48,814 nucleotides of DNA from Patescibacteria group bacterium (GCA_028688375.1 JAQTYG010000008.1:1-48814); one strand, 5' to 3'; shown: positions 24,401 through 30,738, numbered from the stretch's first letter. The notes: generated by a model not told the origin, from the letters alone. Translations and numbers: made by a program.

Positions 24401-24444
24401 CGGTTTCATCTTTATCTATTTTCTATTAACTATTTTCTAAGTAT

Positions 24445-25044
24445 ATGGCCAACAAGAAAGAACGTTCGTTTGTTATCATTAAACCTGACGGTGTTCAGCG
24501 TTCGCTGATCGGGGAAATCATTCAGCGGATTGAACGCACCGGCTTAAAGCTGGTGGCTTTAAAAATGGTTTTGCCGACTGAAGATCAATGCTGGACGCAT
24601 TATAATAAAGACGACGCTTGGTTTGAAGCCAAGGGCGCCAAAATGGTGGACAGCCGGAAATTGGCCGGCTTGCCGACTGATAAACCGGCGGCGGAATATG
24701 GTAAAGATATCGTCCGCGCGTTGGTAAAATTTATGACCTCCGGTCCGGTGGTGGCGATGATTTGGCAAGGTAACGAAGCGGTCGGCATTGTTAAAAAGAT
24801 TGTCGGTGGCACCGAGCCGCTGACTTCCGACGTCGGTACCATCCGTGGTGATTTAACCATTGATTCCTACGATTTGTCCGGCGCCGATGAGCGCGCCGTG
24901 CGCAACCTGATTCATTGTTCCGACAAACCGGAGGAAGCGGAAAGAGAAATCGGCATTTGGTTCACTTCCGATGACATCGTCAACTACCGCTTGCTCAATG
25001 AAGAAATACTTTACGACGTGAATTTGGATGGAATTTTGGAGTAA
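24445..25044 (+). CDS. ndk: Nucleoside diphosphate kinase, long form
   Basis: Balances nucleoside triphosphates by passing phosphate through a catalytic His. The 199-residue protein is clearly of the family: RSFVIIKPDGVQRSLIGEI, KFMTSGPVVAMIWQGNEAV, GTIRGDL and NLIHCSDKPEEAEREI with catalytic H157. The usual enzyme has about 140-150 residues. The extra length lies in an insertion of about 35 residues after THYNK (about 55-88), about 12 residues before the catalytic loop, and a C-terminal extension. HCSD replaces the usual HGSD. The gene is monocistronic, between a consensus promoter and a strong terminator. Confidence 0.95.
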   Translation: MANKKERSFVIIKPDGVQRSLIGEIIQRIERTGLKLVALKMVLPTEDQCWTHYNKDDAWFEAKGAKMVDSRKLAGLPTDKPAAEYGKDIVRALVKFMTSGPVVAMIWQGNEAVGIVKKIVGGTEPLTSDVGTIRGDLTIDSYDLSGADERAVRNLIHCSDKPEEAEREIGIWFTSDDIVNYRLLNEEILYDVNLDGILE

Positions 25045-25054
25045 GCTAAAAAAT

Positions 25055-25098
25055 AAACATTAAAAAACCCTCGGCTGACCGAGGGTTTTTTAATGTTT
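25055..25098. terminator. Bidirectional intrinsic terminator, ndk / predicted ncRNA
   Basis: A 20-bp perfect stem (AAACATTAAAAAACCCTCGG and its complement) with loop CTGA. T-runs occur on both strands, so it can stop ndk rightward and the predicted RNA leftward. Confidence 0.92.
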
Positions 25099-25224
25099 CT
25101 GATAAGGGCTTAACATGTCCCTAATGTATAGGTGGTAAGTCTCACGCCAAGCCCACGGGCCTGACAAATATTGACGAACCATTACATGTTATTTGTAGAA
25201 CAGTTTTTGCCGCTTGTCAGAAAC
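25055..25224 (-). ncRNA. Predicted orphan small RNA, about 170 nt
   Basis: On the minus strand, a consensus promoter (25259-25231) is followed by a transcript of about 170 nt ending at the terminator at 25055-25098. The RNA ends pair: 25217-25226 with 25093-25102 is a perfect 10-bp stem, extended by AAG/CTT after one mismatch. Inside, AACATGT/ACATGTT and AATG/CATT form a second stem, and GUCAGGCC-CGUG-GGCUUGGC forms an 8-bp hairpin. That hairpin has two G-U pairs on the minus strand but two A-C mismatches on the plus strand, which supports leftward transcription. There is no open reading frame of note. The rod-like shape with end-closing stem recalls 6S RNA, but no sequence match is claimed. 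Confidence 0.6.
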
Positions 25225-25230
25225 ATCTGT

Positions 25231-25259
25231 ATTATACCAAGTATCAAAAAACCGGTCAA
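25231..25259 (-). promoter_or_regulatory. Sigma-70 promoter of the predicted small RNA
   Basis: Minus strand: TTGACC, 17 bp, TATAAT with an upstream TGG. No coding sequence follows for over 200 bp before the ndk gene in the opposite orientation. Confidence 0.75.
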
Positions 25260-25276
25260 AAGTGGCTAATTTTAAA

Positions 25277-25396
25277 AGCGAGCCAGACATTTGTTTCGGA
25301 CCCGGGTCGGCTCGCCTGCAGGCTCGCCGCCCTTACGCTCGTTCCGGCTTTGACGCCGGAACTCCGCGATGATCCTCAACAAAAATCTGGCTCGCT
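25277..25396 (+). repeat. Folded intergenic repeat element, copy 3
   Basis: The best-formed copy. Outer arm AGCGAGCCAGA (25277-25287) pairs perfectly with 25386-25396. Inner arms are TTTGTT/AACAAA. The core CTCGCCGCCCTTACGCTCG follows a GCC-TGCA-GGC hairpin and precedes GTTCCGGC-TTTGAC-GCCGGAAC. It lies just beyond the stop codon of the leftward gene at 25409 and upstream of the small-RNA promoter. Confidence 0.88.
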
Positions 25397-25408
25397 CTTT
25401 CGATCTCA

Positions 25409-25939
25409 TTATTCAATACAACAATCAATCGCTTTTTTCACCAGCGCGCCCAGCTTGCCCATAAAGCCTTTTTTTTCTTCATCGTGGCGGTTCATGGCTT
25501 CGCCGTCAATCTTCTTTACGTCGTCAGTTTTTATCAATTTCATGTTGATGCCCCAAAACAGAGAATAGAGGTCAAAAGATTTTTTGAATAAATCTTCCGC
25601 TTCGGCTTTGTTTCCCATTTTGTGCTGTTTAGTGCCGACTTCCATTAGACGCATGGACGCGGCCAATAAATGTTTGGAAATACACCAGACCTCGCCCTCA
25701 TATTCCTTGATTATCTTGCGCAATAAATCCCCGCGCATTTTGCGAACTTCTTGCAGTAAATCGTAGTATTCGCTTTTGCCGGTTTTATTGGCGGTAAAAA
25801 AGAAGTGTTCCTCGATGCTCACCAGATTCATGATAGCAATGGAGAGGTCCTGGTCGGAAGACAAGTCCATTTTATCCTGTTTTTTCATTTGGTCCACCTT
25901 CTCCACTAACTCCTGATAATTCTGTAATTCGTTGGGCAT
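25409..25939 (-). CDS. Hypothetical helical protein, 176 residues
   Basis: No family recognised. The product is soluble and predicted almost wholly helical, with charged amphipathic segments (ELVEKVDQMKKQDKMD, EVRKMRGDLLRKIIKEYEGE, KAEAEDLFKKSFDLYSLFWG). Pairs of helices around 70-150 may form a four-helix bundle. It ends with a short cysteine pair (AIDCCIE). It is the last gene of a leftward group after the CPVC membrane protein, 1 bp away, so a link to that redox pair is possible but not shown. Confidence 0.65.
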   Translation of the reverse strand: MPNELQNYQELVEKVDQMKKQDKMDLSSDQDLSIAIMNLVSIEEHFFFTANKTGKSEYYDLLQEVRKMRGDLLRKIIKEYEGEVWCISKHLLAASMRLMEVGTKQHKMGNKAEAEDLFKKSFDLYSLFWGINMKLIKTDDVKKIDGEAMNRHDEEKKGFMGKLGALVKKAIDCCIE

Positions 25940-25940
25940 A

Positions 25941-26444
25941 TTAAGGGATTAAGAAATAGAACACGGCGGAAAGCGCGGCTAAAATCACTATTGGTAAAAT
26001 TACTTTTTCAAATGGGAAATGCGCGTGGCCGTTGTTTTTCTTTTTTAAAAATTCGTAAAATATTTCTGTCAGCACAAATAAGATACTGCCGAAAAGAACG
26101 CCCAGCGCCAGTTTATCAACGCCCCATAAAATGTTAAAGGGGTGGCCGGCCAGTTCGCTCCAGTAAAGCGGGGCCAGAGTAATGGCGTAATAGGCTAAAG
26201 CAATCACGACTGTATCGCCGAAAAATTTGATATTCTTTTTTTCCAGCCAATTCATGGTCCAGGCTGTAAGGGAGGCGAGCAAGGCGCCGATCCAGACGCC
26301 GGTGATGGTGTCGTCAATGCCAAAATAGCGCGACAAGCCCACGCCACCGGCCACGGCCACGGTGCAAACAGGACAAACTGCTTTGGCCGGCAAGGCCCAA
26401 AGCGCGGAAACGAAAAAACTCAAAATGGCCGCCAATCGTTTCAT
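25941..26444 (-). CDS. Membrane protein with periplasmic-side CPVC motif
   Basis: 167 residues. A signal-like N-terminal helix (about 2-20) is followed directly by VCPVC (C24, C27), and then about four more helices (about 48-64, 77-95, 113-133, 146-166). A CxxC next to the first helix in a polytopic protein recalls thiol-disulfide exchange proteins of the DsbB/VKOR kind, but the sequence is not recognisably either. Its start overlaps the stop of the thioredoxin-like gene by 4 bp. The two products probably exchange electrons across the membrane; this is inference from the paired CxxC motifs and the overlap. Confidence 0.65.
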   Translation of the reverse strand: MKRLAAILSFFVSALWALPAKAVCPVCTVAVAGGVGLSRYFGIDDTITGVWIGALLASLTAWTMNWLEKKNIKFFGDTVVIALAYYAITLAPLYWSELAGHPFNILWGVDKLALGVLFGSILFVLTEIFYEFLKKKNNGHAHFPFEKVILPIVILAALSAVFYFLIP

Positions 26445-26806
26445 AATTTACTGTTAAAAAAGTTGATAATATCTTGGTCGCCCGTATAACAAACGCCGTT
26501 GTCATAAAGCATGGGCACGCCGACATTGTTTAAATCCAACCCGCAATTGGCGGCTTTGACCATTAACTCGTTGCTATTTTTGACGCTGTATTTTACTTCC
26601 TTTTCTTCAATATTAAATTTGTCGGCAATTTTATTATCCGTTATAAATTGCTTCACGATTTTACAGTGCGGGCAATCTTCGCGAGTATACAGTAAGAGTT
26701 TGCTGCCGGTGTTGCCCCCTCGGCCGGCCACCGCCCAAATTAAAACCGCGGCTAGAGCCAGTACGACCAGGCCCAAAATAATGTTTTTTGTGGTGGATTT
26801 TTGCAT
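26441..26806 (-). CDS. Membrane-anchored glutaredoxin/thioredoxin-like protein
   Basis: 121 residues. One N-terminal anchor helix (about 9-27) is followed by a thioredoxin-fold domain with the active site REDCPHCKIVKQF (C45, C48), a cis-Pro in VGVPMLYDNG, and YTGDQDIINFF. CPHC is the active-site sequence of DsbA-like oxidants, whereas the short domain size is like glutaredoxin. The domain is predicted to be outside the membrane. It leads the leftward unit with the CPVC membrane protein, from a promoter 26 bp upstream. Confidence 0.82.
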   Translation of the reverse strand: MQKSTTKNIILGLVVLALAAVLIWAVAGRGGNTGSKLLLYTREDCPHCKIVKQFITDNKIADKFNIEEKEVKYSVKNSNELMVKAANCGLDLNNVGVPMLYDNGVCYTGDQDIINFFNSKL

Positions 26807-26831
26807 AAAATATAGTCAAAGAAGCGCAGAT

Positions 26832-26860
26832 ATTTTAACATAGTCATCGGTTGTTTGCAA
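26832..26860 (-). promoter_or_regulatory. Promoter of the leftward redox unit
   Basis: Minus strand: TTGCAA, 17 bp, TAAAAT, 26 bp before the ATG. It is back to back with the pentapeptide gene promoter (26870). Confidence 0.65.
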
Positions 26861-26869
26861 GACAAACTA

Positions 26870-26898
26870 TTGACAAAAAATGACAAGTGTGGTATGTT
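26870..26898 (+). promoter_or_regulatory. Promoter of the pentapeptide-repeat gene
   Basis: TTGACA, 17 bp, TATGTT. Confidence 0.6.
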
Positions 26899-26933
26899 TT
26901 TATGTTCGAAAAACCCTAAAAAAGGAGGGACAA

Positions 26934-27347
26934 ATGGTTTTGAGAGATGAACAGAAGAAACAGCAGGTCGCTCTTTTGAAGGAAAGCGTGCCGAAGTGGA
27001 ACGAGTGGCGGGAGGAAAAAGGCATAGACGATGTGTTTCTGCGGGCGGAGGATTTCACCGGGTGCAACCTCGCCGGCGCCAACCTGTCCCATCTCGACCT
27101 GGAATGCTGCAACTTCACCGATGCCGACCTCTCCGGCTGCAACTTCACCGATGCCGACCTCTCCGGCTGCGACTTCAGCGGAGCGATCCTGAAGAAGGCC
27201 ATCTTCTTCAGGGCCAGGGTGTGGGGGGCCGCGCTGTACGACGCGGCATACCTGCTCGCGGCGGATTGGCGCGGTGCAGAACTCGGCCCCAAGCAGCAGG
27301 ACCTGCTCGCCGCCGTCTTCCGCTCTTCCTGGGACGACGCGGAATAG
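26934..27347 (+). CDS. Pentapeptide-repeat protein
   Basis: The ATG at 26934 is chosen for its AAGGAGGG Shine-Dalgarno site. The 137-residue protein has a helical head (1-38) and about 15 pentapeptide units from about 38 to 116 (A(D/N)LxG type: GANLSHLDLECCNFTDADLSG). Pentapeptide repeats fold into a right-handed quadrilateral helix that can mimic DNA; some members protect gyrase. Units at 27108-27137 and 27138-27167 are an exact 30-bp tandem duplication, so the repeat number changed recently. Third positions are strongly G/C, unlike the neighbours, which suggests acquisition. Confidence 0.88.
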   Translation: MVLRDEQKKQQVALLKESVPKWNEWREEKGIDDVFLRAEDFTGCNLAGANLSHLDLECCNFTDADLSGCNFTDADLSGCDFSGAILKKAIFFRARVWGAALYDAAYLLAADWRGAELGPKQQDLLAAVFRSSWDDAE

Positions 27348-27385
27348 CCACCCCACCCCGCCATACCCCGAATCTGCCCTTTCCC

Positions 27386-27488
27386 GAGCAGCTGTCAACC
27401 GACAGCTGCTCCAATGTTTTTAGGGACAAAAAACCCCGACGCGAGGTCGGGGCAGGCCCGCCTCCGCCGATTGGCGGACGGGCTTTTC
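27386..27488 (+). terminator. Three consecutive hairpins ending in a T-run
   Basis: An 11-bp stem GAGCAGCTGTC/GACAGCTGCTC (27386-27411), then CCCCGAC/GTCGGGG (27434-27452), then an interrupted stem GCCCG..CCGCC/GGCGG..CGGGC (27456-27483) followed by TTTT. The last probably terminates the pentapeptide transcript. Confidence 0.65.
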
Positions 27489-27490
27489 TT

Positions 27491-27527
27491 TCCGACCTGC
27501 CTGCCGGCAGGCAGGCGCAAGGTCGGA
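27491..27527 (-). terminator. Hairpin after rpmB
   Basis: TCCGACCT/AGGTCGGA enclosing the palindrome CCTGCCGGCAGG. It begins 5 bp beyond the rpmB stop on the minus strand. There is no long T-run, so a processing or boundary role is also possible. A CCTGCCTG..CAGGCAGG relative is in the eno leader. Confidence 0.45.
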
Positions 27528-27532
27528 ATAAA

Positions 27533-27712
27533 TTAAGCGGATAATTTTTTATTCAGCGTTCGGCGGCAGGTGGTGCAGGCCTTCACTTTGGTTCCGGACA
27601 TTTTCACCGTTTGTAAATTCGGCTTTTGGTGTCGCGGAGTTTTGATGTTGGAGTGGCTGACCGTATTGGCTCGGGCGGCTTTTTTACCGCAGAGAGTGCA
27701 GGTTCGGCTCAT
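27533..27712 (-). CDS. rpmB: Ribosomal protein L28
   Basis: Large-subunit ribosomal protein. The start at 27712 gives MSRTCTLCGKKAARANTVSH, the normal L28 N-terminus; an upstream in-frame extension is promoter DNA. The 59-residue product has the family's zinc-type CxxC (CTLCGK) and a second pair in KACTTCRRTL, plus NIKTPRHQKPNLQTVKM. Slightly short but complete. It is a single-gene unit with a perfect consensus promoter. Confidence 0.95.
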   Translation of the reverse strand: MSRTCTLCGKKAARANTVSHSNIKTPRHQKPNLQTVKMSGTKVKACTTCRRTLNKKLSA

Positions 27713-27748
27713 ATTGAATATGTAGTTAAAGTAAGTTATAATACACGC

Positions 27749-27777
27749 ATTATAGGCGCTTTTATTATCTTTGTCAA
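27749..27777 (-). promoter_or_regulatory. Perfect consensus promoter of rpmB
   Basis: Minus strand: TTGACA, 17 bp, TATAAT. The leader is about 30 nt long. The -35 box abuts the start of the divergent M50 protease gene (27783). Confidence 0.88.
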
Positions 27778-27782
27778 CCCCC

Positions 27783-28385
27783 ATGAACCCCCTGCAATTA
27801 GTCTTCTATTTTCTCATTATCGTCCCCTCGGCCATTATCCACGAATACGCCCACGGCTGGATGGCCGACCGTTTGGGCGATCCGACCGCGCGCTATGCCG
27901 GCCGGCTGACTTTGGACCCCCGGGCGCATATTGATTTGTGGGGCACAATTTTAATGCCGGTCTTGTTATTCTTTTTATCCAACGGCAGTTTTCTGTTCGC
28001 TTACGCCAAACCGGTGCCGTATAATCCGTATAATTTAAAAAATCATAAATGGGGGCCGGCGATGGTGGCCTTGGCTGGACCGCTGGCCAACTTGTTGCTG
28101 GCGACCGTTTTTGCTTTTTTGGTCAGAGTTTTTCCAGCCTCGTCGTTAGTGGAATTTTTCTACATTATCACTTACGCCAATGTCTTGCTGTTGGTTTTCA
28201 ACTTGGTGCCGATTCCACCACTCGACGGTTCCAAAATTTTATATGCGGTTTTGCCGGATTCAGCCAGCGGGGTGCGCGATTTTTTGGAACGATACAGTTT
28301 TGTCTTGTTGATGGTTTTTGTTTTCTTTTTGTTTGATTTTATCGCGCCGGTGATCGGCTGGGTAATGAAGCTTTTAATCGGTTAA
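27783..28385 (+). CDS. Site-2-protease-type zinc metalloprotease (family M50)
   Basis: Intramembrane metalloprotease-like protein, 200 residues. The zinc site HEYAH (H20, E21, H24) lies in the first membrane helix, and the third ligand in the family's NxxPxPPLDG motif (N140-LVPIPPLDG, D148). Five to six helices are predicted. No PDZ or CBS domain is attached, as in the short bacterial branch of this family. The start is the ATG giving MNPLQLVFYF; a TTG 12 bp upstream is unlikely. The substrate is unknown. It is followed by two more membrane-protein genes. Confidence 0.9.
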   Translation: MNPLQLVFYFLIIVPSAIIHEYAHGWMADRLGDPTARYAGRLTLDPRAHIDLWGTILMPVLLFFLSNGSFLFAYAKPVPYNPYNLKNHKWGPAMVALAGPLANLLLATVFAFLVRVFPASSLVEFFYIITYANVLLLVFNLVPIPPLDGSKILYAVLPDSASGVRDFLERYSFVLLMVFVFFLFDFIAPVIGWVMKLLIG

Positions 28386-28404
28386 CTAATTAATTTAGCA
28401 ATCT

Positions 28405-28902
28405 ATGGTTTTTAAAAATAAAACCGCTCCGATAATTATCGGGCTTTTCATCGTCGCGTTGTTACTACACATGGTTTTAATCGCGAGATTTTATGCCAAT
28501 CTTAGTCCGGTGAGGCAGGACAATAAAGAGACGGGCTGTTTCGCTTACGCTACAAAAACGGTTGGAACAATGATCGTGGATTTGTTTCCGCATCAGCGAT
28601 GTTCCGGAGATCCGAATAATTTAGGGTTGTATTCTTGCGCCAAGGGTCCGTTGGATGGCGTAGCCGGTTGTCAGTGGTCTAAACCGTTTTTCTTGGTTTT
28701 TATTTTGCTTTTGGCCGTGGCCGCGCTGTATTGGTATTCTTTTGCCGTTATTTGCGCGCGGATAAAAGCGAAGCGGGTGTGGTGGAAATGGACTTTGAGT
28801 TCGGTTCTCGCCGTTCTTATTTTTGGCGCGCTGATTTGGATTTTAACAATTTTTCACGTTAGTTTTATGTATTGCTCGAACGCGTGTATGCGTTTAGGCT
28901 AA
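28405..28902 (+). CDS. Membrane protein with cysteine-containing external loop
   Basis: 165 residues, no family recognised. Helices are predicted at about 9-28, 92-115 and 128-150. Between helices 1 and 2 lies a loop of about 60 residues with five cysteines (ETGCFAY, HQRCSGD, LYSCAKG, AGCQW), and two more at the end (MYCSNACMRLG). If helix 1 is a signal anchor the loop is outside and could hold disulfides; the CPHC/CPVC redox pair 2 kb upstream could then matter for its folding. This link is inference. Confidence 0.65.
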   Translation: MVFKNKTAPIIIGLFIVALLLHMVLIARFYANLSPVRQDNKETGCFAYATKTVGTMIVDLFPHQRCSGDPNNLGLYSCAKGPLDGVAGCQWSKPFFLVFILLLAVAALYWYSFAVICARIKAKRVWWKWTLSSVLAVLIFGALIWILTIFHVSFMYCSNACMRLG

Positions 28903-28913
28903 TTAAATAATTT

Positions 28914-29261
28914 ATGAAACTTCTTCTTCGCTGGTTAATCAGCGCCGCGGCGCTGATGCTCATCGCCACGTACGTGCCGGGTATCGCGGTGGCGGGTTTT
29001 TACAGCGCGCTTATTGCCGCTTTAATTTTTGGCCTAATCAACGCCCTGATTCGTCCGTTGGCTTTGCTTTTGACTTTACCGGTAAATATCCTGACACTGG
29101 GATTGTTCACCCTGGTAATTAACGCCCTGATGTTCTGGCTGGCTTCCACCGTGGTCAAAGGATTTTATGTGTCCGGTTTCTGGCCGGCGTTCTGGGGCGC
29201 GCTGATAATGTGGGTGGTGGCTTGGTTCACGAATATGATGCTGAAGAATAAGGCGTATTAG
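28914..29261 (+). CDS. YvlD-like membrane protein (phage holin family 4 superfamily)
   Basis: 115 residues, four predicted helices (about 7-24, 28-48, 55-75, 88-110). The segment GLINALIRPLALLLTLPVNILTLG followed by LFTLVINALMFWLAS is the characteristic signature of the YvlD/holin-4 family. Despite the name these proteins are found in chromosomes without phage, and their role is not known. No lysis gene is nearby, so prophage origin is not supported. Confidence 0.85.
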   Translation: MKLLLRWLISAAALMLIATYVPGIAVAGFYSALIAALIFGLINALIRPLALLLTLPVNILTLGLFTLVINALMFWLASTVVKGFYVSGFWPAFWGALIMWVVAWFTNMMLKNKAY

Positions 29262-29267
29262 TCAGTT

Positions 29268-29312
29268 CTCAGTTCGCAGTGCTCAGTTCACAGGAAGTGA
29301 TTTACAGTGCAT
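29268..29312 (+). repeat. Short CAGTTC-type intergenic repeat
   Basis: Degenerate tandem units of 8-9 bp (CAGTTCTCAGTTCGCAGTG and similar). A second patch lies at 30159-30192, so the two flank the UMP kinase gene. Confidence 0.6.
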
Positions 29313-29319
29313 AGAAATT

Positions 29320-29478
29320 ATGAAGAACTACTCATCAAATAGGGCGCAAAAGGGCAAAACGGCGTACCGCACGCCGAGTTTGTTTAAGGCAAATAAAAGC
29401 ATCAATTACGCCGATATCAAAAGCCGGGTGAATAGCGAGCAGTGGAATAAGAAACAAAATGATTATGTCAAAAAATAA
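29320..29478 (+). CDS. Possible 52-residue basic protein
   Basis: An ATG at 29320 opens 52 codons (MKNYSSNRAQKGKTAYRTPS onward, ending NDYVKK), and the 3' end overlaps the start of the UMP kinase gene by 20 bp. The product is hydrophilic and lysine-rich. No Shine-Dalgarno site is seen, but few genes here have one. It fills an otherwise empty gap. It could be a real coupled gene or chance. Confidence 0.4.
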   Translation: MKNYSSNRAQKGKTAYRTPSLFKANKSINYADIKSRVNSEQWNKKQNDYVKK

Positions 29479-30157
29479 AATTATTGTGCTTTCGTTGGGC
29501 GGGTCGCTGATTATTCCGAAAACTGGATTTGATTTGAAATTTCTTAAGGGTTTCAAACAGATGATTTTGGGTTTTATTAAAAAGGGGATGAGGTTCGTGA
29601 TTGTCTGTGGCGGGGGAGCGACTTGCCGGCAGTATCAGGCGGCGGCCAAGGGCGTGGGCAAGATGACGGCGAAAGATTTGGATTTAATCGGCATCCAGAC
29701 CACCCGTTTTAACGCGTTCTTTATTAAAACGATTTTCGGAAAACTGGCGCATCCGGAGCTGACCAAAGCGCCGGAGCAGAAGTACAGTTGGAAATCAAAA
29801 ATATTGGTCGGCGCCGGCTGGGACCCGGGTTGGTCGAGCGATTACGATGCCGTGGCTTTGGCCAAAACCTACGAGGCGAAGACCGTAATAAATCTTTCCA
29901 ACATTGAATATGTTTACGACAGCGACCCACGGAAAAATTCCAAGGCAAAAAAACTGGTAAATATTTCTTGGCCGGAGTTCAGAAAAATTGTCGGCAACAA
30001 ATGGATACCGGGCGCCAATCTGCCCTTTGACCCGATTGCTAGTAAGTTGGCGGAGAAAAATAAAATAAAAGTGGTTGTAATGAACGGCAAAAATTTGCCG
30101 GAGGTGAAGAAGGCGATTGAGGGGAAAAAGTTTAGGGGAACAACAATTGGGGCATAA
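29459..30157 (+). CDS. pyrH: UMP kinase (amino-acid kinase family)
   Basis: Phosphorylates UMP to UDP. The 232-residue product has the family signatures IIVLSLGGSLI, VCGGGATCRQY, SSDYDAVALAK and the uridylate-kinase signature NIEYVYDSDPRKN. The spacing and short length resemble the archaeal-type branch of UMP kinases, which also occurs in some bacteria, rather than the usual 240-residue bacterial PyrH. Two in-frame ATGs (29459, 29465) are possible starts. A terminator follows. The assignment to UMP rather than another amino-acid-kinase substrate rests on the signature. Confidence 0.85.
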   Translation: MIMSKNKIIVLSLGGSLIIPKTGFDLKFLKGFKQMILGFIKKGMRFVIVCGGGATCRQYQAAAKGVGKMTAKDLDLIGIQTTRFNAFFIKTIFGKLAHPELTKAPEQKYSWKSKILVGAGWDPGWSSDYDAVALAKTYEAKTVINLSNIEYVYDSDPRKNSKAKKLVNISWPEFRKIVGNKWIPGANLPFDPIASKLAEKNKIKVVVMNGKNLPEVKKAIEGKKFRGTTIGA

Positions 30158-30158
30158 C

Positions 30159-30192
30159 CAGTTCACAGTTCGCAGTACACAGTTCACAGTAC
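30159..30192 (+). repeat. Short CAGTTC-type intergenic repeat, second patch
   Basis: CAGTTCACAGTTCGCAGTACACAG-like units immediately after the UMP kinase stop, matching 29268-29312. Confidence 0.6.
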
Positions 30193-30199
30193 AAAAAAT

Positions 30200-30226
30200 C
30201 TCCGCTTTGCGCGGAGGTTTTTTAAA
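30200..30226 (+). terminator. Intrinsic terminator after UMP kinase
   Basis: CTCCGC/GCGGAG stem with 5-nt loop followed by TTTTTT; A-run upstream. Confidence 0.85.
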
Positions 30227-30314
30227 AATCCTATCTATGGCCGTCAGAAACAGCCGCAAAAGGGGATTGATGACATGACGCTGTCATCAGGCGGAAGGAG
30301 CGGGGGCGGGAGTA

Positions 30315-30614
30315 TTACCATAGTTTGTCCACGTCGCCGGCAGTGTCGCCGTCCTTTTTGGACGGTGGTTGCTTGACGATGGGGACGCAGACATGGCTGG
30401 TCAAGTTGCAGGCGAAGTCCTTGGGGCAGGCTTTCTCGGCCGAGCAGGGGACGATGGCTCGTTCCACGACGGCCCCGGTTTTGGCCGGGACGTTGGTGGA
30501 AAAGGTGTTCTGCGCCGACTCGGCTCTCGACCGCGCCTCCTCCTCGCAGATGCGCGCCGCGACGAAAATGGCGACAACTATTAGTCCGCTGGCCAGCATC
30601 ACTTTCCAATTCAT
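30315..30614 (-). CDS. Small secreted/anchored cysteine-containing protein
   Basis: 99 residues. The start is secured by the Shine-Dalgarno site AAGGAGGG 4 bp before the ATG. An N-terminal helix (about 4-20, VMLASGLIVVAIFVAA) is a signal anchor; the rest is outside and contains a compact four-cysteine stretch, VPCSAEKACPKDFACNLTSHVCVP, likely two disulfides. No family is recognised. GC content is high, as in the pentapeptide gene. It is monocistronic and divergent from the rplJ operon. Confidence 0.7.
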   Translation of the reverse strand: MNWKVMLASGLIVVAIFVAARICEEEARSRAESAQNTFSTNVPAKTGAVVERAIVPCSAEKACPKDFACNLTSHVCVPIVKQPPSKKDGDTAGDVDKLW

Positions 30615-30675
30615 TTTGCCCTCCTTCTCTTTTTTTCGGTTTAAAAAACCGAGTATTTGTATAGAACTAAGCGTA

Positions 30676-30704
30676 ATTTAAACATATTTTGGGTGTTTCG
30701 TCAA
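30676..30704 (-). promoter_or_regulatory. Probable promoter of the small secreted protein gene
   Basis: Minus strand: TTGACG, 17 bp, TTAAAT. The -35 lies 5 bp from the divergent rplJ -35. Confidence 0.5.
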
Positions 30705-30709
30705 CCCAC

Positions 30710-30738
30710 TTGACATGTTCCAGTGTTTTTGCTATTAT
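30710..30738 (+). promoter_or_regulatory. Consensus promoter of the rplJ-rplL operon
   Basis: TTGACA, 17 bp, TATTAT. The start of transcription would be near 30745, giving a leader of about 245 nt. Confidence 0.85.

Noticed and set aside
25100-25230. Rightward RNA from the same segment
   Set aside because: The outer stem pairs slightly better on the plus strand, but the promoter and the GGCC hairpin wobble pairs both favour the minus strand.
26900-27544. Overlapping frames on both strands in the pentapeptide region
   Set aside because: High GC removes stop codons by chance; only the frame with a Shine-Dalgarno site and pentapeptide pattern is credible.
28914-29261. Prophage signal from the holin-like protein
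   Set aside because: YvlD-type proteins are chromosomal in many bacteria, and no other phage gene is nearby.
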